DNA from: Rosa chinensis
Lineage: Eukaryota > Streptophyta > Magnoliopsida > Rosales > Rosaceae
Reading direction: 5' to 3'
Assembly (NCBI RefSeq): GCF_002994745.2
Contig: NC_037093.1
Span: 10,156,400-10,220,399, forward strand
Length of the DNA stretch: 64,000 nucleotides
Position numbers and translations under genes: made by a program. Positions within the stretch are counted from its first letter, which is position 1. Each line of letters begins with the position of its first letter. The notes beneath the pieces were generated by a model that was given only the letters and a program-made list of their open reading frames with translations, ran no database searches and was not told the origin of the DNA. Positions 8,895 through 21,269 of the stretch are shown piece after piece.

Positions 8895-11728
8895 TGACAG
8901 GACCCGCCCCGGATTTCACCTTGAAATCCGAAGTGACCCTGCGGGGCCCACCTTAGAAGAAATTCTACCAAAAATTTGGCAGAACTTCCCCTAAAATGGG
9001 CTACCCAAACCTGTAGAAAACATTTACACTCCTCAATCAATTCATCCTTATGCTCCTGGAGCCACCCTGCTCCCCAAATCAACATCAGTCTCCAATTCAC
9101 AAAACACGCATCCCAACTCAAATATCATAAATCCCATAAGTAATCAGAGCAATTCTAACAGAAAGGTATAAGAGGAAAACCTAATTCAAAGACAGATGCG
9201 GAAGCCATGCTGTTGACTATGCCTCAACTCCGTGTACGCCCGACCGCAACCAATTCACCTGTAAACTGGGCATTTGAAACCGAAGGGCCCAGGGGAAAGT
9301 ACATAAAATATGTTAGCGTGAGTGGACAAAAATAAACAATTTTTAAACCAAGTGGATTTTATACTTTCCCATATATATATTTCCTTAAAAACTCTCGATG
9401 CATGTAACGATTCAGAAAACAATTCACGAGAAGCCCTGCTCAAGAAAAACCGATTAGCCCCGCTAGTCACAAACAACCGAGAGGAAAGATCGAAACTCCG
9501 ATACTCGACAGGATAAAACCAGCCCCGCTGGTTACACGGAAATCAGACTAGGCCCCACTAGTCGAGAAATGGTAAGATATAAGGAAGAGATATCACCATA
9601 CGGGAAATGGAGCCTCTCAGGCTCTACCTACCCTCAACTGCCACTCACACATAGATTGTGCGAGGAGGAGAACTAATAACCTCAACTTCCACTCACACAT
9701 AGATTGTGCGAGGAGGAGACCAAATGACCTCGACTGCCACCCACGTGAGGAGGAGAATAAATCACCTCTACTGCCACTCACCAACACAAAGTAGGTGAGG
9801 AGGAGAACAAGCTACCTCAACTGCCACTCACCAACACAAAGTCAGTGAGGAGGAGACCTAATAACATAACTCGCGTATGGTGAGGAAAAATCATCGAAAA
9901 CCAGTAAATCCATGTAGCTTCCCCATATTTCTCACGAGATAGAAACCATGTATTCAACGACGTGACCCCGCACGCCAAGATTACTCTAAATCTCAAAATG
10001 GATAAGTGAGAAATAGGAATAAATCGACGGCGTGTCCCACACGCCCAGATATTCTCAAATCCGTAACCAAAACCGGAAATTAGAATAGGTAAATCCCATT
10101 TCCAAAAATTTCTCAAAGTCTCCAAGAAGCCAACCAAATCCAAAATCCTTAATTAGGCATTCCCGATGCCAAACCGAAAGTCAATAAACAATTGAGAATA
10201 TCCAATTCCATTGAAACTCATCTTAAAAATCTTCCAGGAGCTTAACTCGGTGATTAGAAATATACTTAATTCCGGAAAATTACCTCGGAAATAAGCAATT
10301 GTCAAATAATATTATAAATTATAATCAACCTTTGAAACTCATTATCGACAGCCAATCCACGAGATAAACCGAGATCGAATTTCCGAAAATCAAATCATTT
10401 GCTCAATAAGTAATATGATTAAAACTAGAGCATTATTTAAGAAAATAAATGCATGCATCAATATTTAAAAATAAAAGTCCACTCACAGTACTATTGGGCA
10501 ACCCCGCAAACGAGTTCCTTCATCTAACCGTAGCTCGTGACATTGCCCTGTACACAATTATATTTCCGTAAACGGCAATCCGATAAAATAATTACGAACT
10601 TAAACGAAATCCGAAAATCTCTATCTCCATTACTTCTCAAATTCACCCCAAACCTCTTCAACAACACCAATTCCTCAATTTATATATTCCACAACGAAAA
10701 CGAGGGAGATCCAACGGCCGGATTTCCCACAATTCAATCACAAAACTCCAAATTTCAGAAATTCACAAACAATTCCAAACTCCTCCAAAATTCACCAAAC
10801 TTCACATGCAAGCTCTATGATAATTATAGAATTTAACTAGCCAGAAATTGAAATTGAAAAGCTACCCTAGCCGCCGTTACAGCCGCCCACAGTGGCGGCG
10901 CCGCCGCCACTGCCACCAACTCCAATGGACACCAAAATTTGACAGCGGCACCTACTCAACACACTGATTCAACTTCTCAACTACAACATTCCCAAATAAC
11001 AATTAAAAACGGCCGAAATCGATCAATGAACAAAACCCAGAAATCCTCAAGAACCCTAGAATTTCAATTCGTCGATTCGACATCTACACAATAAATCGTG
11101 ATACAAGGCCATAGGGGAAATGATCAGTGATGAAAACCGAACCTTCGACGGCGAGATGGGGACCGGAGGTGGCCGAAACCGCCGGAAATCGGCAAAAACC
11201 TCAAATTGCAGCCGGAGGGGATTTTGCTTCGATCCGTGCTTTTCCGGTCAAATCGTCGAAAACCAAGGTTACTAGGGTGATCGGAGGGAGGAGGCGCTCC
11301 TCTGATGACCGGTGGCACGCCGGTTGGTGGCCGGAAAGTGGCAAATCGAAAGGGAGAAGGTAAATGGCCGAACCGGAGAAAAGAGAGGTCGGGGGAGAGG
11401 AGAGAGAAGAGGAAGGGTGGGTTTCCGGAAAATGGACACCTACCCTGGGTAAATTCCTATTTTAATCAAAAATTACCATGAACAGTAACTTCACATTTTT
11501 GGCCATAACTCTCGCATACTAAGTCCGATTTTTACGCACCACATATGCACGCGCTCGGTTTAACGTCCCCTACAACTTTCATGAAGAACCTTTCCTCAAA
11601 TTTTGACCCGAACAAAAAGTCAACTTTTAGGGCCACTAAAATACCGAATTAGGGTAAAAAGTAAGAGCAGTTGTCGTTTACCGTCCAAATGACTAGTAAA
11701 CGGGTAAGTGAAAATACGGGATGTTACA
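8895..11728 (-). mobile_element. Solo LTR of a long-LTR Ty3/Gypsy element, unit 2
   Basis: 2,834 bp, TGACAGGACCC...GATGTTACA on the plus strand, flanked by the 5-bp direct repeat CCAGA (8890-8894 and 11729-11733). No internal domain, ORF or second LTR. The LTR sense strand is the minus strand: the related copy at 35522 has a TATA and a CT-rich leader in the opposite sense. An internal tandem repeat of ~56 bp (CACTCAC...GAGGAGGAGA) lies at 9620-9865. The long-LTR form and the CCCG-containing ends suggest a chromovirus of Tekay/Del type, but no coding domain proves it. Confidence 0.8.
9620..9865. repeat. ~56-bp tandem repeat inside the solo LTR
   Basis: About five imperfect copies built on CTGCCACTCAC ... 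GTGAGGAGGAGA. The same array is at 18250-18495. Confidence 0.75.
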
Positions 11729-11733
11729 CCAGA

Positions 11734-12125
11734 ATTATTCTTATTGAAAAGAAGTGGGTGTATGTATATTGAATGAAAGTTTGAAGACTGAAAATGGATT
11801 TATGGATAACCGGCTGTGAGCTAGCAGTTTAGGAATTTGCTTACATTGATGATGTGTATGGATAATCTACAAACATTAATCAATAGGAACCAAGATTGGG
11901 GTTAGTGTATGCATAAATGGATTTTTTTTTTTTTAATGGATATGCATAATCCCTTGTGTTAATCTTTTCCTTATTTTCATACCTATTACAAGGTAAGTAA
12001 AATTGTCTTCGATTCTCTTATTAAAAATCCATTCAATAGATTGGTAGTTCTGAGGGTTTGCCTGATTAGTAAATCATAGATTTGTTGTAATGAACTAGCA
12101 CTTTTACCCTTTTTGGTATAATTAT
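11734..12125 (+). repeat. Promoter-unit copy of the peptide family, split by element A (unit 2)
   Basis: Same as 3083-3476: micro-ORF relic, AATCAATAGGAACC block and promoter block ending in the ATTAT target duplication (12121-12125). Confidence 0.75.
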
Positions 12126-12600
12126 TGTACATACTGGGGAGTCAACTAGGTTTGGCACTAGCCTCTGAGCCCCCTCGGTACTCCCAGGTACTACGCCATG
12201 GGCCGGGTTCACGACCCACCATGGCGGGCCTCACATGGGATGCCACCCTGGGCACCCAGGGCCCGGGGCAAGGCCAGCACAGCCCATCTATTTACGCAAC
12301 AAGAGAGCTGATATGACATCAGAAGAAGAACCTGTGTCCCACATCGAGGATGGGGGAGACTCCCTTCCCACGCTTGAGTATAAAGACATTAGCACAACCA
12401 CCTTTCACGGGTAATAACTCCTATACACAGTTTGATCTCTACATCTATTAGTTTCTCACTCAGACATCGGAGAGGTATAAACCGTCCGGTACGGTTTATC
12501 CCTCTGACGTTGTGTTCTTGATACAGGATTCAGGAGTTGATCGGTGCCCCAGACGGTATAGCATTCTGTGTGAGGTACCCGGAGAAAGCCACCAGAAACA
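12126..12600 (+). repeat. 5' LTR of element A, unit 2
   Basis: 475 bp, TGTACATACTGG...CCAGAAACA, followed by the same candidate primer-binding site. Confidence 0.9.
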
Positions 12601-12640
12601 TTGGCGCGCCAGGTAGGGGCTCGATAGTGGATCATTTAGA

Positions 12641-15283
12641 ATGGATGAGCCAGAAGCGGCAGGAGAAGTTAGAAGTGTCGCTCGGGCACTGATATTCACA
12701 CCGGGAACTTCTTCGGCAGAAGCGCCTAGTGTTCCGGGAGAACTGCATGGTCTCGGATCCTTGGACCCCATAGTCCCGGAAGAAGTGACTCCGGTATCGG
12801 AGATGGATTCTATGCGAGCTGAGATAGCGGCCTTCAGGGAGCAATCCCGGATCGATCGGGAACAAAGGAGTACCGATAGGGAAACAAACCGCCTTGCACA
12901 ACAGAGAATGCAGGATTTGGAAGATAAAAACACAGTGCTGGCCAGAGCACTGGACAGGAGGCACCAGCACAACGAGGCACTCACCCAGGCCCTAGCTAGA
13001 GCATCCTCACTAGCAACAGGTGTGAACACTGCACCGACAACAGGAGGCCCTAGCACCGCTCCAGCACCTTCTGCGGAGGGCGGCCATCGGATAATCCAGG
13101 TACCGGTAGACTTGTTCCCGGAAGGCTTGAGGCATCTACCACCACCACCGTTACCGCAGCCAGTTCACAATATCCCACCGGTAACCGATGCAAACACGGC
13201 TTTACTCGTACAAATGAGCAACTCCTTACATGCCCTGCAGGCAAGGGTACAGGCCACAGAAAATAGAGACACCTGGAGAGTTATGAACAGTTACGAGGAC
13301 CGCCCGGGGCCTTTCACCCAACAGGTTAGAGGAGCCATTCGAGCGAATACATCGAAACCATTGAAGATTGACTATACGGGAGTTGGAGACCCCTATCATC
13401 ATCTCCAGGCTTTCCGATCACAAACAAGCGCCAAGGGATATACGGATGAAGTGTGTTGTAATATGTTCCAGGAGACCTTGTCAGGGGAGGCTTTGAGTTG
13501 GTTCTACGAACTGTCGGTCGGTTCTGTAGAGAATTTTAAGGAGCTAGCTGACAAATTTGTCGCTCGATTCATCTTACGCACCGATGGGATACACACACCA
13601 AAGGGCCTGTTAAAAGTCCAGCAGGGGGAAGATGAAACTTTGAAATCTTTTGTAAATCGATGGCAGGCGGCTACCGCTAAGTGCCGGGACCTTAATAAGG
13701 AACTGGCTGAGCTGGCTTTCAGGAGGGGCTTAAGGCGCGGAGAATTTCTCTACGGGATCAACCATAATCCTCCAGCTAGCTACGACGAGCTGATGGCCAC
13801 TGCCATCAGACACGCCCAGGCCGAATTCGAGACTTACTGGGACAACCCCAGACCGGAGCTAAGATTCTCCTCACAGACCTCGACTGTCGGGGATGAAACA
13901 CGAAAGAGGGAGTGGGTCCATAGCCATGATAGGTCACCCCATACCTCGAACAAAAGAGGCAAAGAGTCCTCGTCCAGGTCAAACAGTTACGGGAACACCC
14001 ACCCTCACCGGGAGCCGAGGGCACAGCAGGCCCCACGGACACCACCACCACCCCGGTATGAGGTGTTCACAATCCTCAACGCTTCATACGAGACTATTTG
14101 GAACAAAAACAAGGATGAGATACCGGGACCACCCCCAAGGAAATTCCCGAAGAGTAAACTTACCCAGCAGGATACCGGAAGGTTCTGCACTTATTATGAA
14201 GATGCCGGACATAATACCAATCTTTGCGTTGCTTTAAAAAATACAGTCGAGTCCCTCATCGAGAGGGGCAAGCTTCAACGATACCTAACTGCTAAGGAGA
14301 TAGGAGCTGTAGACGTGTACGGCCAGATCTTCACGATCCACGGTGGGGGCCCGAAAGAGTTGCCCCCCAGGGGAGGAAACGAAATTCTAGTTTCGGTCGT
14401 CAGGAAGTTTTCAACTTCCACAAGGCTCCGCAGAAAGACGGTGGCACCGGATGGACATCGGTGACGTTCCTGCAGGAGGAGGAGGCCGACCTAAGGATGC
14501 CCCATGATGATCCCTTCCTAATCACGCTCCAAATGGACCATTATATAATGTCCCGGGTGCTCGTGGACACCGGGGCCTCAGTCAGCGTATTATTCCGCGA
14601 TGCTTACAACGCTTTGAACAGGGGAAGGTCCAAGCTATCACAGGATAACGAGCCCCTAATTAGTTTTTCAGGAGATATCGTCCAACCACTCGGATCAGAT
14701 TACTTATCGATCACGATAGGCGAAAGCCCGAATTGTTCAACCATCAAAACAGAGTTCATTGTCGTGGACTGCGTCTCATCCTACAATGCTATCCTGGGCC
14801 GGCCGGCACTCTGGCGTCTGAAAACCTTTATAGTATGTCACAAGTTGATGATGAAAGTACCAACCCCGGCCGGCACTGCTAAGATCCGGGGTGATCAGGC
14901 AGCCGCAAGGAAGTGCTATTCTCTAACTGTATCACGCGGTAAGGGAAAGTCCGAAATGTTGCACGTAGCTACTAACCCTCTACTGGACAGGTACGAGGAT
15001 CCCAGGGCAGATACCGACTCCGACGAAGAACGGCCCGGTGCCGTAGAAGACATTGAAGAAGTGGTCCTATCAGAGCAGTTCCCGGACAGGACTGTTAGGA
15101 TTGGTACAAGGTTGTCTCCGGTTGTCAGGGAAGAATTGATCTCGTTTCTTCTATCTAACACATCTGCATTCGCCTGGTCCTATGAGGACATGCCCGGTAT
15201 ACCGCCAGAGATAGCCACGCACAATCTTAGTATTGTTCCTTACTCAACACCGGTAAGACAAAAGCGAAGGGCCTTCACACACG
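12641..15283 (+). pseudogene. gag-protease of truncated element A, unit 2 (frameshifted)
   Basis: Gag reads openly from 12641 to 14464 (607 aa): N-terminal coiled region, Retrotrans_gag domain (~residues 270-375), and a GHNTNLC knuckle. A one-base loss in a C run at ~14363-14368 (six C instead of seven) then shifts the frame. The protease continues in another frame from 14461 with D-T-G-A intact, and the reading frame runs over junction 15283/15284 into spacer. The knuckle His reads Tyr here (CTYYEDAGH), another inactivating change. The unit-1 frameshift is not shared, so each copy decayed separately. Confidence 0.85.
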
Positions 15284-15985
15284 CTCTACCTCTGGTGCTC
15301 GACCCAGGCTCTCTGACCTCGACACAAGCCGGTGGCAGAGGAGAAGATGGGTCTGGTATGCCTGTGGCGGAGGAGAACCACGATTTGGAGCCCAAAGCTT
15401 TTCTCTGGGTGCCCAAATATATTTTTTTTTTTTTTTTTTTTTTTTGCTCTATAAATTGGTTCAGAAGCCCAAAATGAAACAAAAAAAGTTCTATTGGGGC
15501 AATAGTGGCCTCTTAAAGATCTAATAGGGGGCAATAGACGTCTATTGGGGGGCAGTAGATGTTTTGAATTGATGTAATTTCCTTTTTTTTTTCTTTAATC
15601 AAACTTTTATTTATCTAATTTTAAGAAATAAATGGGTATTAGGGGGCAATATACATCTATTGGGGGCAATAGACGTCTATTAAGGGGCAATACAGGTTTA
15701 TTCATGGGGCAATAAACCTCTCCAACCCTATATGAGATCTACAAAAACCTCTTTGGAGACCTCCGGCGAGGTTTCTTAAACCACTATTGCCCCCCAATAG
15801 ACGCCTATTGGGGGGCAATACATGGCGGATAGTCATCTATTGGGGGCAATAGATGTTTATTGGGAGCAAAAAAACTTTCCGGTGAGATTTTCAGTAAATT
15901 CCGGTGGGCAGCGGCAGGTGACCGGATTCCAACGGCCGATGACCGGATTCCGGCGACCGGTGACCGGCTCCGGTAAAGTCTCCTA

Positions 15986-16028
<43 letters not shown>

Positions 16029-16218
16029 AGTAACAAAGGGGTGAGGGGTAAAATGGTATTAAAAAAAATTAAAAGCAAAAAAAAAATCTTAATGGGGTAT
16101 TAGGGAAGACTCCCTTAGAGCGTATTGGATAAGAGGAAATTAAAAAAACTTAATGGGGTTGGTGGGATAAAAATCCCTAGAAATGCGGTAAATAGACAAA
16201 ACCTTTATATATATATAT
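15284..16218. mobile_element. Truncated gene-fragment-carrying element, unit 3
   Basis: Copy of 845-1775; motif cluster at 15490-15860, CT microsatellite at ~15989-16027, TA run at 16206-16220. No gene seen. Confidence 0.55.
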
Positions 16219-16481
16219 ATTGGATATGCATAATCCCTTTTGTTAGTGTTTTCCTTATTTTCATCCCCATTACAAGGTAAGTAAAATTGTCATCGATTAT
16301 GTTATTAAATCCATTCAAAATATTGGTAGTTATGAGGGTTTACCTGATTAGTAAATCATGGATTTGTTGTAATGAACTTGAACTTTTAGTCTTTTTGGTA
16401 CCTATATATAAGAGTCCTCTATGCCTATATTACCTACCGCCCAATACTCTTTTGCAACTCTAAAACTTTCACCTAATCAAA
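16219..16481 (+). promoter_or_regulatory. Promoter and leader of peptide gene copy 3
   Basis: Same block as copies 1 and 2; TATATATAA at 16403-16411. Confidence 0.75.
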
Positions 16482-16856
16482 ATGGTGTTCAACCCAAGTT
16501 ATGAAAAATTTGGTGCTCTAGTTCTTCTCCTTCTGTTTAGTTTTAATCTTTTGGCAACCCAAGCTCGACCAACAAGCAGTTCCAACTTGGCTACGCTGAG
16601 GATTGGTGGCGGATATGTTGGTACTGGAGGACGGTACTACAACTCTATTTTGAGTCCATCGTCACTAACGAATAAGGACTCGGAGACAAGCATTGATATA
16701 GCACATCCAAGACAGGCACGTAGTGGCATAGCACATCCAAGCCTGGGACAACAAATCCCTTATCTGAACCCATCAATAATTGGAAGGATTAAGCAGTCAG
16801 CACCGAGCCCTGGTGCTGGACACGGTGGTGGTGGTGGTGGTGGGGGTGGACATTAA
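16482..16856 (+). CDS. Small secreted signalling-peptide precursor, PIP/CEP-like, copy 3
   Basis: 124 aa, identical in protein sequence to copies 1 and 2, so three tandem copies would raise the dose of one precursor without changing it. Signal peptide with a Leu-rich core, prodomain, SAPSPGAGH and polyglycine-His end are all present. Nucleotide changes are shared with copy 2 (CTATTTTGAG, CCTGGGAC), which supports units 2 and 3 being the most recent duplicates. Confidence 0.72.
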   Translation: MVFNPSYEKFGALVLLLLFSFNLLATQARPTSSSNLATLRIGGGYVGTGGRYYNSILSPSSLTNKDSETSIDIAHPRQARSGIAHPSLGQQIPYLNPSIIGRIKQSAPSPGAGHGGGGGGGGGH

Positions 16857-17519
16857 CTTGGCCATTCATGATGCTAGGATTATGGGACAGCAGTCACAAC
16901 ACAACATTTTAACAATTCAAGTGATATATGAGATATATGGTGAATCAATAAGAGGAAAATATCAACCCTCATGTAACCCAAAAAGCCAATCTTTAATTCA
17001 TAATGTTGTCCTATAATATAGATTTCTTTACGGTAAAAATATTTTCTCATCATTTATCATCTTTTTTAATATGGTATAGCATATATATAGCATTTGTTTT
17101 TTGGTTTTCTGCATTAGAAATTTAGTATACCATAATTGATTAGTGTTTCATGCATGTGTGTTACTGCATGTAAGTAATCATGCGTGTGTGTTATTGCCTA
17201 GTAACCAAGTGAATATTCATTACATATCCATGACACTTGCAGTACGTACTATTGTTTTTCCTTGCAGATCTACATTGTGGCTTCCAAGTTTTTATTTTTT
17301 GTTTTTGAAATACAACATCATTCACACAATTAATCTTAGCCATTAAAAGATTTAAAATCCAATGGTCTATAAGAAGTGTCAAAATTGTGTAAATTCATGT
17401 GTCCCTTGATCCTGACCCAAGCATATCTTTTGTATGGGCTCACCTCTTATATTTTGAAAAATCCCCGGCCGGTCCGCCAGTGTTTAGGTACTTCGACATT
17501 CCTCATGCTTTCCAGGTTT
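16857..17519 (+). other. 3' flank of peptide gene copy 3
   Basis: Copy of 2414-3077, non-coding, with a few one-base length changes in homopolymers. It ends at the CCAGA target site. Confidence 0.6.
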
Positions 17520-17524
17520 CCAGA

Positions 17525-20356
17525 TGACAGGACCCGCCCCGGATTTCACCTTGAAATCCGAAGTGACCCTGCGGGGCCCACCTTAGAAGAAATTCTACCA
17601 AAAATTTGGCAGAACTTCCCCTAAAATGGGCTACCCAAACCTGTAGAAAACATTTACACTCAATCAATTCATCCTTATGCTCCTGGAGCCACCCTGCTCC
17701 CCAAATCAACATCAGTCTCCAATTCACAAAACACGCATCCCAACTCAAATATCATAAATCCCATAAGTAATCAGAGCAATTCTAACAGAAAGGTATAAGA
17801 GGAAAACCTAATTCAAAGACAGATGCGGAAACCATGCTGTTGACTATGCCTCAACTCCGTGTACGCCCGACCGCAACCAATTCACCTGTAAACTGGGCAT
17901 TTGAAACCGAAGGGCCCAGGGGAAAGTACATAAAATATGTTAGCGTGAGTGGACAAAAATAAACAATTTTTAAACCAAGTGGATTTTATACTTTCCCATA
18001 TATATATTTCCTTAAAAACTCTCGATGCATGTAACGATTCAGAAAACAATTCACGAGAAGCCCTGCTCAAGAAAAACCGATTAGCCCCGCTAGTCACAAA
18101 CAACCGAGAGGAAAGATCGAAACTCCGATACTCGACAGGATAAAACCAGCCCCGCTGGTTACACGGAAATCAGACTAGGCCCCACTAGTCGAGAAATGGT
18201 AAGATATAAGGAAGAGATATCACCATACGGGAAATGGAGCCTCTCAGGCTCTACCTACCCTCAACTGCCACTCACACATAGATTGTGCGAGGAGGAGAAC
18301 TAATAACCTCAACTTCCACTCACACATAGATTGTGCGAGGAGGAGACCAAATGACCTCGACTGCCACCCACGTGAGGAGGAGAATAAATCACCTCTACTG
18401 CCACTCACCAACACAAAGTAGGTGAGGAGGAGAACAAGCTACCTCAACTGCCACTCACCAACACAAAGTCAGTGAGGAGGAGACCTAATAACATAACTCG
18501 CGTATGGTGAGGAAAAATCATCGAAAACCAGTAAATCCATGTAGCTTCCCCATATTTCTCACGAGATAGAAACCATGTATTCAACGACGTGACCCCGCAC
18601 GCCAAGATTACTCTAAATCTCAAAATGGATAAGTGAGAAATAGGAATAAATCGACGGCGTGTCCCACACGCCCAGATATTCTCAAATCCGTAACCAAAAC
18701 CGGAAATTAGAATAGGTAAATCCCATTTCCAAAAATTTCTCAAAGTCTCCAAGAAGCCAACCAAATCCAAAATCCTTAATTAGGCATTCCCGATGCCAAA
18801 ACCGAAAGTCAATAAACAATTGAGAATATCCAATTCCATTGAAACTCATCTTAAAAATCTTCCAGGAGCTTAACTCGGTGATTAGAAATATACTTAATTC
18901 CGGAAAATTACCTCGGAAATAAGCAATTGTCAAATAATATTATAAATTATAATCAACCTTTGAAACTCATTATCGACAGCCAATCCACGAGATAAACCGA
19001 GATCGAATTTCCGAAAATCAAATCATTTGCTCAATAAGTAATATGATTAAAACTAGAGCATTATTTAAGAAAATAAATGCATGCATCAATATTTAAAAAT
19101 AAAAGTCCACTCACAGTACTATTGGGCAACCCCGCAAACGAGTTCCTTCATCTAACCGTAGCTCGTGACATTGCCCTGTACACAATTATATTTCCGTAAA
19201 CGGCAATCCGATAAAATAATTACGAACTTAAACGAAATCCGAAAATCTCTATCTCCATTACTTCTCAAATTCACCCCAAACCTCTTCAACAACACCAATT
19301 CCTCAATTTATATATTCCACAACGAAAACGAGGGAGATCCAACGGCCGGATTTCCCACAATTCAATCACAAAACTCCAAATTTCAGAAATTCACAAACAA
19401 TTCCAAACTCCTCCAAAATTCACCAAACTTCACATGCAAGCTCTATGATAATTATAGAATTTAACTAGCCAGAAATTGAAATTGAAAAGCTACCCTAGCC
19501 GCCGTTACAGCCGCCCACAGTGGCGGCGCCGCCGCCACTGCCACCAACTCCAATGGACACCAAAATTTGACAGCGGTACCTACTCAACACACTGATTCAA
19601 CTTCTCAACTACAACATTCCCAAATAACAATTAAAAACGGCCGAAATCGATCAATGAACAAAACCCAGAAATCCTCAAGAACCCTAGAATTTCAATTCGT
19701 CGATTCGGCATCTACACAATAAATCGTGATACAAGGCCATAGGGGAAATGATCAGTGATGAAAACCGAACCTTCGACGGCGAGATGGGGACCGGAGGTGG
19801 CCGAAACCGCCGGAAATCGGCAAAAACCTCAAATTGCAGCCGGAGGGGATTTTGCTTCGATCCGTGCTTTTCCGGTCAAATCGTCGAAAACCAAGGTTAC
19901 TAGGGTGATCGGAGGGAGGAGGCGCTCCTCTGATGACCGGTGGCACGCCGGTTGGTGGCCGGAAAGTGGCAAATCGAAAGGGAGAAGGTAAATGGCCGAA
20001 CCGGAGAAAAGAGAGGTCGGGGGAGAGGAGAGAGAAGAGGAAGGGTGGGTTTCCGGAAAATGGACACCTACCCTGGGTAAATTCCTATTTTAATCAAAAA
20101 TTACCATGAACAGTAACTTCACATTTTTGGCCATAACTCTCGCATACTAAGTCCGATTTTTACGCACCACATATGCACGCGCTCGGTTTAACGTCCCCTA
20201 CAACTTTCATGAAGAACCTTTCCTCAAATTTTGACCCGAACAAAAAGTCAACTTTTAGGGCCACTAAAATACCGAATTAGGGTAAAAAGTAAGAGCAGTT
20301 GTCGTTTACCGTCCAAATGACTAGTAAACGGGTAAGTGAAAATACGGGATGTTACA
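17525..20356 (-). mobile_element. Solo LTR of a long-LTR Ty3/Gypsy element, unit 3
   Basis: 2,832 bp, duplicate of 8895-11728 at the same position with the same CCAGA target duplication (17520-17524 and 20357-20361). It was therefore copied along with the unit rather than inserted twice. Only scattered differences (for example a 4-bp loss near 17660). Confidence 0.82.
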
Positions 20357-20361
20357 CCAGA

Positions 20362-20754
20362 ATTATTCTTATTGAAAAGAAGTGGGTGTATGTATATTGA
20401 ATGAAAGTTTGAAGACTGAAAATGGATTTATGGATAACCGGCTGTGAGCTAGCAGTTTAGGAATTTGCTTACATTGATGATGTGTATGGATAATCTACAA
20501 ACATTAATCAATAGGAACCAAGATTGGGGTTAGTGTATGCATAAATGGATTTTTTTTTTTTTTAATGGATATGCATAATCCCTTGTGTTAATCTTTTCCT
20601 TATTTTCATACCTATTACAAGGTAAGTAAAATTGTCTTCGATTCTCTTATTAAAAATCCATTCAATATATTGGTAGTTCTGAGGGTTTGCCTGATTAGTA
20701 AATCATAGATTTGTTGTAATGAACTAGCACTTTTACCCTTTTTGGTATAATTAT
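20362..20754 (+). repeat. Promoter-unit copy of the peptide family, split by element A (unit 3)
   Basis: Same as at 3083-3476; ATTAT target duplication at 20750-20754. This is the true left flank of the complete element A, and the promoter continues at 31555. Confidence 0.8.
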
Positions 20755-21229
20755 TGTACATACTGGGGAGTCAACTAGGTTTGGCACTAGCCTCTGAGCC
20801 CCCTCGGTACTCCCAGGTACTACGCCATGGGCCGGGTTCACGACCCACCATGGCGGGCCTCACATGGGATGCCACCCTGGGCACCCAGGGCCCGGGGCAA
20901 GGCCAGCACAGCCCATCTATTTACGCAACAAGAGAGCTGATATGACATCAGAAGAAGAACCTGTGTCCCACATCGAGGATGGGGGAGACTCCCTTCCCAC
21001 GCTTGAGTATAAAGACATTAGCACAACCACCTTTCACGGGTAATAACTCCTATACACAGTTTGATCTCTACATCTATTAGTTTCTCACTCAGACATCGGA
21101 GAGGTATAAACCGTCCGGTACGGTTTATCCCTCTGACGTTGTGTTCTTGATACAGGATTCAGGAGTTGATCGGTGCCCCAGACGGTATAGCATTCTGTGT
21201 GAGGTACCCGGAGAAAGCCACCAGAAACA
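20755..21229 (+). repeat. 5' LTR of complete element A
   Basis: 475 bp; TATAAAG at 21008-21014 is the likely core promoter of the element. A candidate primer-binding site starts at 21230 (TTGGCGCGCCAGGTAGGG); I could not assign the tRNA. Confidence 0.92.
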
Positions 21230-21269
21230 TTGGCGCGCCAGGTAGGGGCTCGATAGTGGATCATTTAGA

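Larger units (their letters stand above)
6635..15283. repeat. Tandem array unit 2 (8,649 bp)
   Basis: Same order as unit 1, but with a 2,834-bp solo LTR (8895-11728) in the peptide-gene 3' flank, which accounts for the greater length. Junctions 6634/6635 and 15283/15284 are base-for-base the same as 844/845. Confidence 0.9.

Noticed and set aside
9620..9865. Regular repeats considered as a CRISPR-like array
   Set aside because: Eukaryotic LTR context, imperfect units of varying length and no unique spacers; an ordinary LTR minisatellite.
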